A program made the translations under genes and the position numbers. Of a DNA stretch of 15,017 nucleotides, positions 6,802 through 13,615 are shown piece after piece. Positions within the stretch are counted from its first letter, which is position 1; each line of letters starts with the position of its first letter. The stretch is taken from NCBI GenBank assembly GCA_946482045.1, contig CAMLPZ010000078.1:1-15017 (forward strand), in the 5' to 3' direction. The stretch comes from an uncultured Asticcacaulis sp. (GTDB taxonomy: Bacteria; Pseudomonadota; Alphaproteobacteria; Caulobacterales; Caulobacteraceae). Under the pieces are notes generated by a model that had not been told where the DNA came from, searched no databases, and saw only the letters and a program-made list of their open reading frames with translations.

Positions 6802-7923
6802 TTGAGGACCTTTCGTGACAACATGTTGAACCTTGGAGCGCTGATGGTACCCTCGGACGTTAGGGATCGGCAGGCGGGCCGCCTGGGGCGCGTCGCCGCC
6901 GTGATCTTCGGCATATGGGGGTTAGTCACCATCGTCAGTGCCGCCCAAGGCGCCTTGGCCCAGATCGCTTCGGGCACGCCCGAACCTTGGCAGCGGTCCC
7001 TGACCTATGCGGCGATCGTCTATATGAGCTGGGCCATTCTCACACCATTGGTCTTGGTGGTTGCGGGCACCGTTCGCTTCGACGCCGGCCGGCCACTAAT
7101 CTTTTTAGGTGTTCACCTCCCAGCGGCCATAGTCATCGCAGCGATCCACTCGATCCTTTACATGTCGGTCTTCTGGACCGTCTATCCGGAACCCTATCTC
7201 GCGGATCCCAGACTCTTCTCCAAGAAGGTTATCAGCAACCTCCATATTGATATCCTGATCTACGCCGTCATCGTCTTCGTGCTTAGCATGGCCCGGGCCT
7301 ATGCCGCGCTGCGCCGGCGCGAGGTCGATGCGGCGCAGCTCGAGACCCGTCTGGCTGAAGCCGAGGTCGCCGCCTTGCGGGCACGCATGCAGCCGCACTT
7401 CTTGTTCAATGCGCTCAACGCCATCTCTGCCCTAGTGCGCAAGGACCCACCGCAGGCGGAGCGACTGATCGCGCGGCTGGGAGAGCTGTTGCGGCGATCG
7501 ATCGACGAACACCGGGCACAGATCGTGACCCTTGCGGACGAACTCGACTTCACCCTGGCCTATATCGATATAGAACAGGCGCGACTTGGCGAGCGCCTAC
7601 GGGTCGTAAACGCAATCCCTTCTGAGGCCTTGTCCGCGCGCGTGCCGAGCCTGCTGCTGCAGCCCCTGGCTGAAAACGCCATCCGCCATGGCATCGCGCC
7701 TTTGCCGAGGCCGGGCACTTTGGTGCTAGAGGCGTCTCTGTCGAAAGGGAGTCTCAACCTGACTGTCAAGGATGACGGGGCGGGCGCCGACGGCAGCGCG
7801 GAACGGCTGGGGCTCGGCGGATGCCGCCAGCGCCTCCATCAGCTTTACGGCGATCGCGCGTCGCTGGCCGTCGTCACGGCGCCAGGGCAGGGGTTCGAAG
7901 TGTCCTTGAGTATTCCGCAATGA
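6802..7923 (+). CDS. LytS/YehU-type sensor histidine kinase
   Basis: The 373-residue membrane kinase has about four transmembrane segments (near 31-52, 66-90, 98-125 and 148-165). A short coiled coil (about 170-195) follows, then the His_kinase domain with MQPHFLFNALNAIS, where H199 is the phosphoacceptor. The ATPase part shows the N box PLAENAIRHGI (N292) and the G boxes DDGAGADG and GLGGCRQRL. No separate periplasmic sensor domain is visible, so the signal is probably sensed in or near the membrane. The TTG at 6802 has GAGGAG at 6791-6796 five bases before it; ATG 6823 is a weaker alternative. The stop overlaps the regulator's start, so the two are translated together. Confidence 0.94.
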   Translation: MRTFRDNMLNLGALMVPSDVRDRQAGRLGRVAAVIFGIWGLVTIVSAAQGALAQIASGTPEPWQRSLTYAAIVYMSWAILTPLVLVVAGTVRFDAGRPLIFLGVHLPAAIVIAAIHSILYMSVFWTVYPEPYLADPRLFSKKVISNLHIDILIYAVIVFVLSMARAYAALRRREVDAAQLETRLAEAEVAALRARMQPHFLFNALNAISALVRKDPPQAERLIARLGELLRRSIDEHRAQIVTLADELDFTLAYIDIEQARLGERLRVVNAIPSEALSARVPSLLLQPLAENAIRHGIAPLPRPGTLVLEASLSKGSLNLTVKDDGAGADGSAERLGLGGCRQRLHQLYGDRASLAVVTAPGQGFEVSLSIPQ

Positions 7924-8639
7924 TCCGCGTGCTGATTGTTGACGATGAGCCCCTGGCGCGCTGGCGCATCCGCAACCTGCTGGAGGAAACGGACGGATTT
8001 GACGTCGTTGCCGAGGCAGACAACGGGGATGCAGCCCTTCTTGCCATCGACGCGCATAAGCCGGATCTGGTCTTTCTTGACGTTCAGATGCCCAGCCTGT
8101 CGGGTTTCGACGTCATCGAGGCCATCGGCGCGGACGCCATGCCGGCGACTGTCTTCGTCACCGCCTATGACGCCTATGCGGTGAAAGCCTTTGAGGTTCA
8201 GGCACTCGACTATTTGTTAAAGCCTTTCGACAGTGCGCGGTTTTGTACTGTATTGGAGCGGGCCCGCAACCGACTCTACACGCCAATACGTCTGATCAAT
8301 GGCCTTATGACCAGGCCCCACCTCGTTGCGCGGTGCAATGGCCGCATCCGTGTCATTCCGTTTACGGCCGTACAATGGATCGCCGCGGCCGGAAACTATG
8401 CCGAGGTCACCGCCAACACAGGCGTTTTTCTTCTCAGGGAAAGCCTTGCTTCGCTCGAAGCGAGGCTGCCCCAAGACGACTTCGCGCGCGTTCATCGCTC
8501 AGCCATTGTACGTCTTGACCGGATCATGGGTGTACGGATCAGCGCCCATGGCGACGGGATCATTTCCCTGTCCACCGGCGCGCAACTGCGCCTGAGCCGT
8601 CGCTATCGCAAAGCAGTAGAGCGGTTTCTAAACACCTGA
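7920..8639 (+). CDS. LytTR-family response regulator
   Basis: The 239-residue product has an N-terminal receiver domain with acidic pocket D8/D9, phosphoacceptor D54 (FLDVQMP), T81 and K101 (LLKPF). A C-terminal LytTR DNA-binding domain occupies about residues 140-238 (VIPFTAVQWIAAAGNYAEV, then FARVHRSAIVRLDRI and LRLSRRYRKAVERF). It starts inside the kinase stop (ATGA), a classic two-component pair. The pair is LytSR/AgrA-like in type; such regulators bind short direct repeats in promoters. Targets are unknown; the flanking envelope genes are candidates by position only. Confidence 0.95.
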   Translation: MIRVLIVDDEPLARWRIRNLLEETDGFDVVAEADNGDAALLAIDAHKPDLVFLDVQMPSLSGFDVIEAIGADAMPATVFVTAYDAYAVKAFEVQALDYLLKPFDSARFCTVLERARNRLYTPIRLINGLMTRPHLVARCNGRIRVIPFTAVQWIAAAGNYAEVTANTGVFLLRESLASLEARLPQDDFARVHRSAIVRLDRIMGVRISAHGDGIISLSTGAQLRLSRRYRKAVERFLNT

Positions 8640-8735
8640 TGTCCCGCGCGTCACCCTGGCTCTCCCGCTTGTCCAGAACCTCTGGCGCGTTTCAAAAATG
8701 CGCGGTTCTGTGGCGGCAATGCCGAGGAGAGGATC

Positions 8736-9824
8736 ATGCCAGACGTGTCACGCCGCCAATTTCTCAACACCGCAGCCGCAGCTGTAGCCGTCGCCGGATC
8801 TGCCGGGGCGACACCCTTATCCTCGCCGCACAATTCGGTCACGCGGCGGTTTCGGCCAAAAAGCCGTTTTGGACTGGGGGGCGTGCCTTTCGGCAATGCC
8901 TTCGTCCCGACATTACAGCAAGACGTTCAGGCCACGATCGATGCAGCTTGGGACCAAGGCGTGCGCTATTTCGATACCTCGCCGTGGTATGGGCTGGGTC
9001 TTAGCGAGCGGCGGCTCGGCGTCGCGCTCCAAGGGCGACCGCGCGGCGAATATACTCTTAGCACCAAGATCGGCCGGCTGCTGACACCGGATGCGAGCAA
9101 ATCGGGACAGCTCGCTATCTGGCAGGACATCCCGCCGTTCGCATACCATTACGATTACACTGCCGACGGCGCGCGCCGGTCGGTCGAGGCCAGCCTGCAA
9201 CGGCTGGGCGTGGCGCAGCTCGACATCGTCTTCATCCATGACCTGTCGCCTGACAACGGCGACATGAAGTGGACCGAACAGTTCGAAATCGCCCGGAAGG
9301 GTGCTATGAAGGAGCTGACGCGAATGCGCGAGGAGGGGCTGATCAAGGCGTGGGGCATGGGCGTCAATGAGCTGCCACCGGCCCGGCGCGCGCTTGAGGA
9401 GGCCGATCCGGACATCATTTTGCAGGCGACGAAATACTCGCTGATGGATCACACCGAGGCGCTCGACACTCTGTTCCCATTGGCAAGAAAATCAGGCGCG
9501 TCGATCGTCGTCGGAACGCCGCTGATGGTCGGTTTCCTGGCCGGTCGCCAGCGTTACCTGTGGAGCGGAACCATTCCTGCCGGTGCGATCGAGAAACGGG
9601 CCAGCATGAGCCGGCTGGCTCAGGACCACGGCATCGATCTTTTGTCCGCTGCGCTGCAGTTCTGCAATGCACCCGACGTGGTATCAGCCGTCATTCCCGG
9701 CGCGCGCACCGCCCAGCAATTGCGTCAGAATGCGGCCGCCATGCGGGCCAGGATCCCGTCCGAGTTCTGGCAGGCGCTTAAACGCGAAGGTCTGATTGCC
9801 GGCCACGCGCCGGTTCCGGATTGA
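8736..9824 (+). CDS. Aldo/keto reductase with twin-arginine (Tat) signal
   Basis: The 362-residue product opens with a Tat signal: SRRQFLN at residues 5-11, then an alanine-rich core ending near residue 25. The rest is a full aldo/keto reductase barrel with the catalytic tetrad D80, Y85 (FDTSPWYG), K111 (STKIG) and H168 (FIHDLS). C-terminal motifs for NAD(P) binding follow (VVGTPLMVGFLAG and AVIPGART). It resembles the D-threo-aldose 1-dehydrogenase/pyridoxal 4-dehydrogenase branch. GAGGAGAGG at 8724-8732 precedes the ATG. The reaction would be interconversion of a sugar or aldehyde with its lactone or alcohol. An exported form must carry its nucleotide folded inside, as known for the Tat-exported glucose-fructose oxidoreductase. 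It follows the LytTR gene by 96 bases. Confidence 0.92.
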   Translation: MPDVSRRQFLNTAAAAVAVAGSAGATPLSSPHNSVTRRFRPKSRFGLGGVPFGNAFVPTLQQDVQATIDAAWDQGVRYFDTSPWYGLGLSERRLGVALQGRPRGEYTLSTKIGRLLTPDASKSGQLAIWQDIPPFAYHYDYTADGARRSVEASLQRLGVAQLDIVFIHDLSPDNGDMKWTEQFEIARKGAMKELTRMREEGLIKAWGMGVNELPPARRALEEADPDIILQATKYSLMDHTEALDTLFPLARKSGASIVVGTPLMVGFLAGRQRYLWSGTIPAGAIEKRASMSRLAQDHGIDLLSAALQFCNAPDVVSAVIPGARTAQQLRQNAAAMRARIPSEFWQALKREGLIAGHAPVPD

Positions 9825-9961
9825 GAAATCAGCTATCGAAGCCCCTCGCCGCAGGCGGTCTCCGTCAGGGATTAAGTTGAATAAGTCGCGTGGCCGTCAC
9901 GTGTTTGCTGCAATTTGCAAGAGCGGGCTAAAATGGTTACAGCAAGCTGGCCAACCAACCA

Positions 9962-10864
9962 CTATGGATTGACAGGGCTGAGTCTGGAATTCCCTCCAGC
10001 TATCGAATTGGCGTTATGCATCATATGCCGCGCAATATCGTCACTCGTCGTGAACCAGATGTCAGGCTGTTCTTTGAGCCAGGCCAGCGCTTCGTACAAG
10101 TAAGAGAGACGGAACGCTTGTCCGATGACGAAGGGATGCAGTGCCAAGGCCATCACCCGACCGGACACCTCACTGTCATGACGTAGTTGGGTATATTGGT
10201 CCTTCACAATTTGCACAAAGTTCTTACCCGTAAAGCCGTGCTGCGTAAAAAGCATGATGTCGTTCAACTCGACAGAGTAAGGGACAGACCACATGCCTGG
10301 GGTTGTGAGCGGAAAAGGCTGATCGTCCGCGCACCAGTCGAGGACATAGCTCAAGCCTCGCGCCTTCAGCAGGGCGGGGGTGTTGTAGGTTTCGGTCAGG
10401 CCCGGCCCCATCCACCCGAGGATTGGCTTACCGGCCGCCGCCTGAACGGTGGATATGACGTGATCAAGTTCAGCACGCTCGTCCGCCTCGGAGAAGCCGC
10501 TGTGCCATGACGAGTTGTTGCGGCCGTGGGCGACAAACGCCCAGTCGCGCTCGCGCGCCGCTTCGATGACCTCGGGATAGTGGGTCACCACGTCGGCATT
10601 GATCAAAGCCGATGCGGGCAAGTGTAGACGGTCGAAAAGCTCGATCATCCGCCAGATGCCGACGCGATTGCCGTAGTCCCGCCAGCCGTGATTCAACGGA
10701 TCGGGTTCAAGATGGACCGTGCCGGCGAATATGCTGGTCGATGGTTTTCCGGCCTCGAAATGTTCGATGTTGATTGCGACGTAGACAGCCACTTTCCCGC
10801 CCGTCGGCCAGTGTAAGGCAGGGCGGTCGATGATAGGGGAAAAGATATAGGGGACTGATGACAT
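9962..10864 (-). CDS. Polysaccharide-deacetylase-family protein (PuuE/PgdA-like)
   Basis: From ATG 10864 the product has 300 residues and begins MSSVPYIFSPIIDRPALHWP. A GGAG at 10871-10874 lies 6 bases before this ATG, so it is preferred over the ATG at 10876. The NodB-type fold is recognisable: VAVYVAINIEHFE, SALINADVVTHYPEVIEAAR, FVAHGRNNSSWHSGF, GWMGPGLTETYNTPALL, VLDWCADDQPF, ALHPFVIGQAFR and ending FTTSDDIARHM. This order matches the cyclic-amide or peptidoglycan deacetylase branch (PuuE allantoinase and Helicobacter PgdA types). There is no signal peptide, so a cytoplasmic hydrolase acting on a C-N bond of a small molecule is more likely than a cell-wall enzyme. It is divergent from the LysR gene at 10971 and convergent with the aldo/keto reductase gene. 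Confidence 0.88.
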   Translation of the reverse strand: MSSVPYIFSPIIDRPALHWPTGGKVAVYVAINIEHFEAGKPSTSIFAGTVHLEPDPLNHGWRDYGNRVGIWRMIELFDRLHLPASALINADVVTHYPEVIEAARERDWAFVAHGRNNSSWHSGFSEADERAELDHVISTVQAAAGKPILGWMGPGLTETYNTPALLKARGLSYVLDWCADDQPFPLTTPGMWSVPYSVELNDIMLFTQHGFTGKNFVQIVKDQYTQLRHDSEVSGRVMALALHPFVIGQAFRLSYLYEALAWLKEQPDIWFTTSDDIARHMMHNANSIAGGNSRLSPVNP

Positions 10865-10914
10865 GATGGGCTCCATGGTTGGCGCCGCATGGGTAAGGTG
10901 CAATCCCGTCTGAA

Positions 10915-10942
10915 GGAATGTGGCTTGAATTCCGATCATTCC
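10915..10942. promoter_or_regulatory. Inverted and direct repeat in the deacetylase-LysR gap, candidate operator
   Basis: GGAATG at 10915-10920 is mirrored by CATTCC at 10937-10942. A second ATTCC lies at 10929-10933, so the pattern is GGAAT-N9-ATTCC-N4-ATTCC. It sits midway in the 106-base gap between two divergent genes, where LysR proteins normally bind. The arms are short, so chance cannot be excluded. Confidence 0.4.
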
Positions 10943-10970
10943 GGTCACAAATGGCCGCAATGGAGGCGAC

Positions 10971-11855
10971 ATGGAAAATCTCTCGGTCCTTACTCTATTC
11001 GCATCGGTCGCGGAGCACTCCAGTCTCGCCGCCGGCGGGCGGATGCATGGTCTTTCAGCGTCTGCTGCCGCTAAGGCAATCACAAGACTTGAAGAGCGTC
11101 TGGCCGTTCGCTTGTTTCACCGTTCTACCCGGACGCTGTCCATAACGGCGGAGGGGAAGCTATTCCTTGAGCGGGTGCATCGGATATTGAGCGAGTATGA
11201 GGCCGCAACCCTCGAACTTGCTGCCCATAAACGGTCACCTCAAGGACAGCTAAAAGTTAGTCTTCCGATGGTCAGCATGCTTACTGTCCCAGCAATCAGC
11301 AGTTTCATGCGCAGATATCCGGATATCACGCTCGACATCGACTTCAGCGATCGTCTTGTTGATGTCATCGAAGAGGGGTTCGATGCCGTTATTCGTGCAG
11401 GCGAACCCAAAGATACGCGGTTGATGAGCCGGCAGGTTGGCGTATTCCGGTTTCAGATCGTCGCCGCGCCGGCTTATCTTGCCGAACACGGCACCCCGCA
11501 GTCCCCAAAGGCCTTGATCTCGCATGCCTGCCTGCATCATCGCTTCGCCAGCAGCGGAAGGCTGGAGTACTGGCCCATTAAGGCGTTTGACTCCCGTGAT
11601 TTGCCACGGTCGTTGATCGTCAATACCATAGAACCGTTGATAGATCTCTGCGTGGCCGGACACGGAATCGCTTGCCTGCCGGATTTCGCGATACGCGAAG
11701 AACTACGAGCCCGAAAACTGGTGGCGCTTCTGGCGAGAGATATCGACCACTCCGGGCCCTTTCGAGTGATATGGCCCTCAAGCCGCCACATGGCGCCTAA
11801 GGTCAGGGTATTCATCGACCATATGGCTGAGCACCTCTTTCCGGCCCAAGACTAA
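10971..11855 (+). CDS. LysR-family transcriptional regulator
   Basis: The 294-residue product has the LysR winged helix-turn-helix at its N terminus (SSLAAGGRMHGLSASAAAKAI, broken here as LAAGGRMHGLS and ASAAAKAITRLEERL, then VRLFHRSTRTLSIT). The effector domain shows LDIDFSDRLVDVIEEGFDAV and GHGIACLPDFAI, the same CrgA/DmlR-like subgroup as the LysR at 974-1879. GGAGG at 10962-10966 lies 4 bases before the ATG. The divergent deacetylase gene is its likely target. The HTH has a small insertion-like GGRMHG loop compared with the usual spacing, which is within family variation. Confidence 0.95.
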   Translation: MENLSVLTLFASVAEHSSLAAGGRMHGLSASAAAKAITRLEERLAVRLFHRSTRTLSITAEGKLFLERVHRILSEYEAATLELAAHKRSPQGQLKVSLPMVSMLTVPAISSFMRRYPDITLDIDFSDRLVDVIEEGFDAVIRAGEPKDTRLMSRQVGVFRFQIVAAPAYLAEHGTPQSPKALISHACLHHRFASSGRLEYWPIKAFDSRDLPRSLIVNTIEPLIDLCVAGHGIACLPDFAIREELRARKLVALLARDIDHSGPFRVIWPSSRHMAPKVRVFIDHMAEHLFPAQD

Positions 11856-11941
11856 CGCCTGGCATGCGAGCTTAAGGTAATAGCTCCTCAGATGATCACA
11901 ACGATCCTGCAGTGCCGCCACTAATCAATGCTCCGAAACAT

Positions 11942-12003
11942 AGCGGAAGCCGAGCATGGCCCGTCTATCATATCTAGAGTTACTTCCGCTTCTGTAACGG
12001 GCC
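11942..12003. repeat. Interlocking inverted repeats at the IS outer edge
   Basis: AGCGGAAG (11942-11949) pairs with CTTCCGCT (11983-11990), and GGCCCGT (11958-11964) pairs with ACGGGCC (11997-12003). The order is A, B, A', B', so the two stems cannot form as nested hairpins and would be alternative or pseudoknotted. The last arm is also part of the IS inverted repeat, so this structure spans the probable insertion boundary. The stretch 11856-11990 otherwise holds no gene that I can recognise. Confidence 0.45.
11994..12003. repeat. IS inverted repeat, transposase-downstream end
   Basis: GTAACGGGCC here is the exact reverse complement of 13382-13391. A few further bases inward also agree (a G and an AG.CA pattern), which is weak. 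Position relative to the transposase stop: 233 bases downstream. Confidence 0.6.
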
Positions 12004-12236
12004 AGTTAAAGTCAATCCCTTTTGAGCCATTTCCGATCGCCGGCTTCGTGCTTCTGTCCGCAGTCGTCTGCTGAGAGCGCTGCTTGATGGTGTAGGAAAA
12101 AGGTTCGGCCGGCCTGTCTTTCGGTCGCAGTCCCATTGGCTGCCAGCGGACATACGGTCTGACCGATCCTCGCGTCCCGGCGAAGGGACCTTGGCTCAGG
12201 CCGAGTATGATGAAGCGGCCTGAAGAGGGGAGATGC
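11994..12236 (-). ncRNA. Candidate bridge/seek RNA region of the IS110 element
   Basis: IS110-family transposases use a structured RNA encoded in the element's longer non-coding end to choose donor and target; in the IS1111 subgroup that end lies 3' of the transposase gene. Here the 3' region is gene-free and holds several strong hairpins: TCAGGCCG/CGGCCTGA (12196-12203 with 12216-12223, loop 12), GTCCC/GGGAC (12174-12178 with 12185-12189, loop 6) and CGGT/ACCG (12155-12158 with 12162-12165). The exact RNA ends and guide loops cannot be set from one copy. An open minus-strand frame overlaps this region but shows no protein-like features. Confidence 0.45.
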
Positions 12237-13274
12237 TTAAGCCATGGCAGCCCTCTCGGTTTGGGAGGTGGCGAAATCCTGACCACTTTTCAGCATGGCA
12301 TGCATGATGACGCCGAGCTTTCTGGCAAGCGCGATTTTGGCTTTCTTGATGCCGGATCGCTTGGCGAGGGCAGTCGCCCATGCCTTGAGTTTGATGGCCT
12401 TACTCGGCTGGACCATGATTGTGTTGGCTGCCTCGTAGAGGGCCGTGCGCACGCTGGCATCGCCGGTCTTGGAGATGCGACCGGTGTAGTCTGTTTCACC
12501 TGACTGATATTTTCTGGGCGTCAGTCCGAAGTGAGGGCCGACGTCGCGTGACGACGAGAAGCGCTCGGTTTGGTCGATTGCCGCCACGAAGGTAAGTGAC
12601 GTCAAAGGGCCAACGCCAGGAATGGTCATCAATCGTTTCGTTCGCTGGTCGGCTCTGGCCATAGCAAGAACCTTGCGATGGAAGATGTTAAACTGGTCCA
12701 GCAGTGCCCGCCTGGCGTCGAGCATTGCTTGAGCGATCTGGGTTAGCGTTTCGTGCCCCTCACAAAGCTCAAAGATCCGAGCTTCGAAGCCACCGGTCGA
12801 TACGGCGCCTATCTTTAAGCCGAAGCCACGCAGAATGCCGCGAAGGCTCATCTCGATATCGATGAGTTTGGACTGAAGGACTTTTCTCGCGGTCAGGATT
12901 GCACGGACCTCCTGCGATGGTTGGGACTTGCAGTGCACGGGTCGGAACCAGCCCAGCCGCATCAATTGCGCGATACCGCGGGCATCCTTCTTGTCTGTCT
13001 TGACGGGCATGATCTTGAAGGCGGTGCGCACATGGCGGGTCTCAATCAACTGGCACGATAACCCTCTGGCCGTCATTTCGGCTTGAAGCCATTGCGACAA
13101 CGGCCCAGCCTCCAGACCGATGAGCTCTAGGTCGGAACCAAAGCTCGCAAACCAAATCATGAGCGCTTCGGGGTCACTCAGCGCTTCGCCTTCACGACAA
13201 ATCTTGCCTGCTGCATCGACAATGCAGATACTTGAGCGTTCCAAAGACACATCAATTCCGGCATAGTACTTCAT
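12237..13274 (-). CDS. IS110-family transposase (DEDD recombinase)
   Basis: The 345-residue product begins MKYYAGIDVSLERSS. The RuvC-like DEDD domain (about 1-155) shows D8 (GIDVS), E55 (IGLEAG), D94 and D97 (VKTDKKDAR), spaced as in IS621-type enzymes. A helical linker follows, then the C-terminal Tnp domain with MTIPGVGPLTSLTFVAAI, RDVGPHFGLTPRKYQSG and GRISKTGDASVRTALYEAA; the catalytic serine should lie in this last part (about 262-274), though I cannot fix which one. ATG 13274 is chosen because the family starts here; the frame is open to 13340 but that extension is unlike the family. All catalytic positions that can be checked are intact, so the enzyme may be active. Confidence 0.95.
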   Translation of the reverse strand: MKYYAGIDVSLERSSICIVDAAGKICREGEALSDPEALMIWFASFGSDLELIGLEAGPLSQWLQAEMTARGLSCQLIETRHVRTAFKIMPVKTDKKDARGIAQLMRLGWFRPVHCKSQPSQEVRAILTARKVLQSKLIDIEMSLRGILRGFGLKIGAVSTGGFEARIFELCEGHETLTQIAQAMLDARRALLDQFNIFHRKVLAMARADQRTKRLMTIPGVGPLTSLTFVAAIDQTERFSSSRDVGPHFGLTPRKYQSGETDYTGRISKTGDASVRTALYEAANTIMVQPSKAIKLKAWATALAKRSGIKKAKIALARKLGVIMHAMLKSGQDFATSQTERAAMA

Positions 13275-13381
13275 GGTCGTCTCTCGATGATGCTTGGCGC
13301 AGGCCACGAAACTGACGCCGTAGGTTGATGACACCATCATTCTGAGGGACGACCACCAAAGCGCAAGCCCTGGCTAATGCC

Positions 13382-13391
13382 GGCCCGTTAC
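13382..13391. repeat. IS inverted repeat, transposase-upstream end
   Basis: GGCCCGTTAC is the mate of the repeat at 11994-12003. With its flanks (13372-13400) it is also the segment matched by the relic at 2079-2108. It lies 108 bases upstream of the transposase start codon. Confidence 0.6.
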
Positions 13392-13615
13392 GCCATCTTT
13401 TGAGCGAAAATTTCGAACCGCTTCTCATTCGGTTCTACGTCTGCTTCTGGCGCGCAAGGCTCGCCGAGAGGAAAGATGCACTCCGCTTGCTTTATCCTTA
13501 GCTCGGCATTGTCACGGCGCGGTAACAATCTCAGTAAGAAACTGTACACCCTGTCGTGATAACGATTGCACGAATGTCATTTTCGGCTCCCGGTTGCCGG
13601 CGGAGAATTCCCAAA
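13392..13615. other. Non-coding flank between IS element and Ig-domain gene
   Basis: No convincing gene is seen. A hairpin GAACCG/CGGTTC (13415-13420 with 13430-13435, loop 9) lies just outside the IS end, directly preceded by the small dyad CGAAA-A-TTTCG (13405-13415). No T-run follows, so it is not a typical terminator. It could be part of the insertion target, since some IS1111-type elements favour hairpin-forming repeats. Promoter elements for the downstream gene could not be identified with confidence. Confidence 0.35.

Larger units (their letters stand above)
11994..13391 (-). mobile_element. IS110-family insertion sequence, IS1111-like subgroup
   Basis: The element carries one DEDD-type transposase gene on the minus strand and is bounded by GTAACGGGCC at 11994-12003 and its exact reverse complement at 13382-13391. 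The repeat-to-repeat length is 1398 bases, in the usual IS110-family range. In the IS1111 subgroup such short inverted repeats are subterminal, so the real tips probably lie a few bases further out on each side. About 108 bases precede the transposase gene and about 243 follow it, the asymmetry expected for that subgroup. No target duplication was found, as is normal for the family. The element appears intact. Confidence 0.72.

Noticed and set aside
8913..9452. 179-residue antisense frame within the aldo/keto reductase gene
   Set aside because: It mirrors the codon bias of the real gene on the other strand, which has a full catalytic tetrad and a ribosome site.
12236..12244. TTAAGCCAT shared between the transposase stop region and the relic at 2096-2104 as an IS end
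   Set aside because: At 12237 this is simply the last codons and stop of the transposase; similarity stops after nine bases and does not agree with the inverted-repeat boundaries.
11921..12286. 121-residue minus-strand open frame overlapping the transposase 3' end
   Set aside because: It has no recognisable domain or ribosome site, starts inside the transposase gene and covers the predicted structured RNA region of the IS element.
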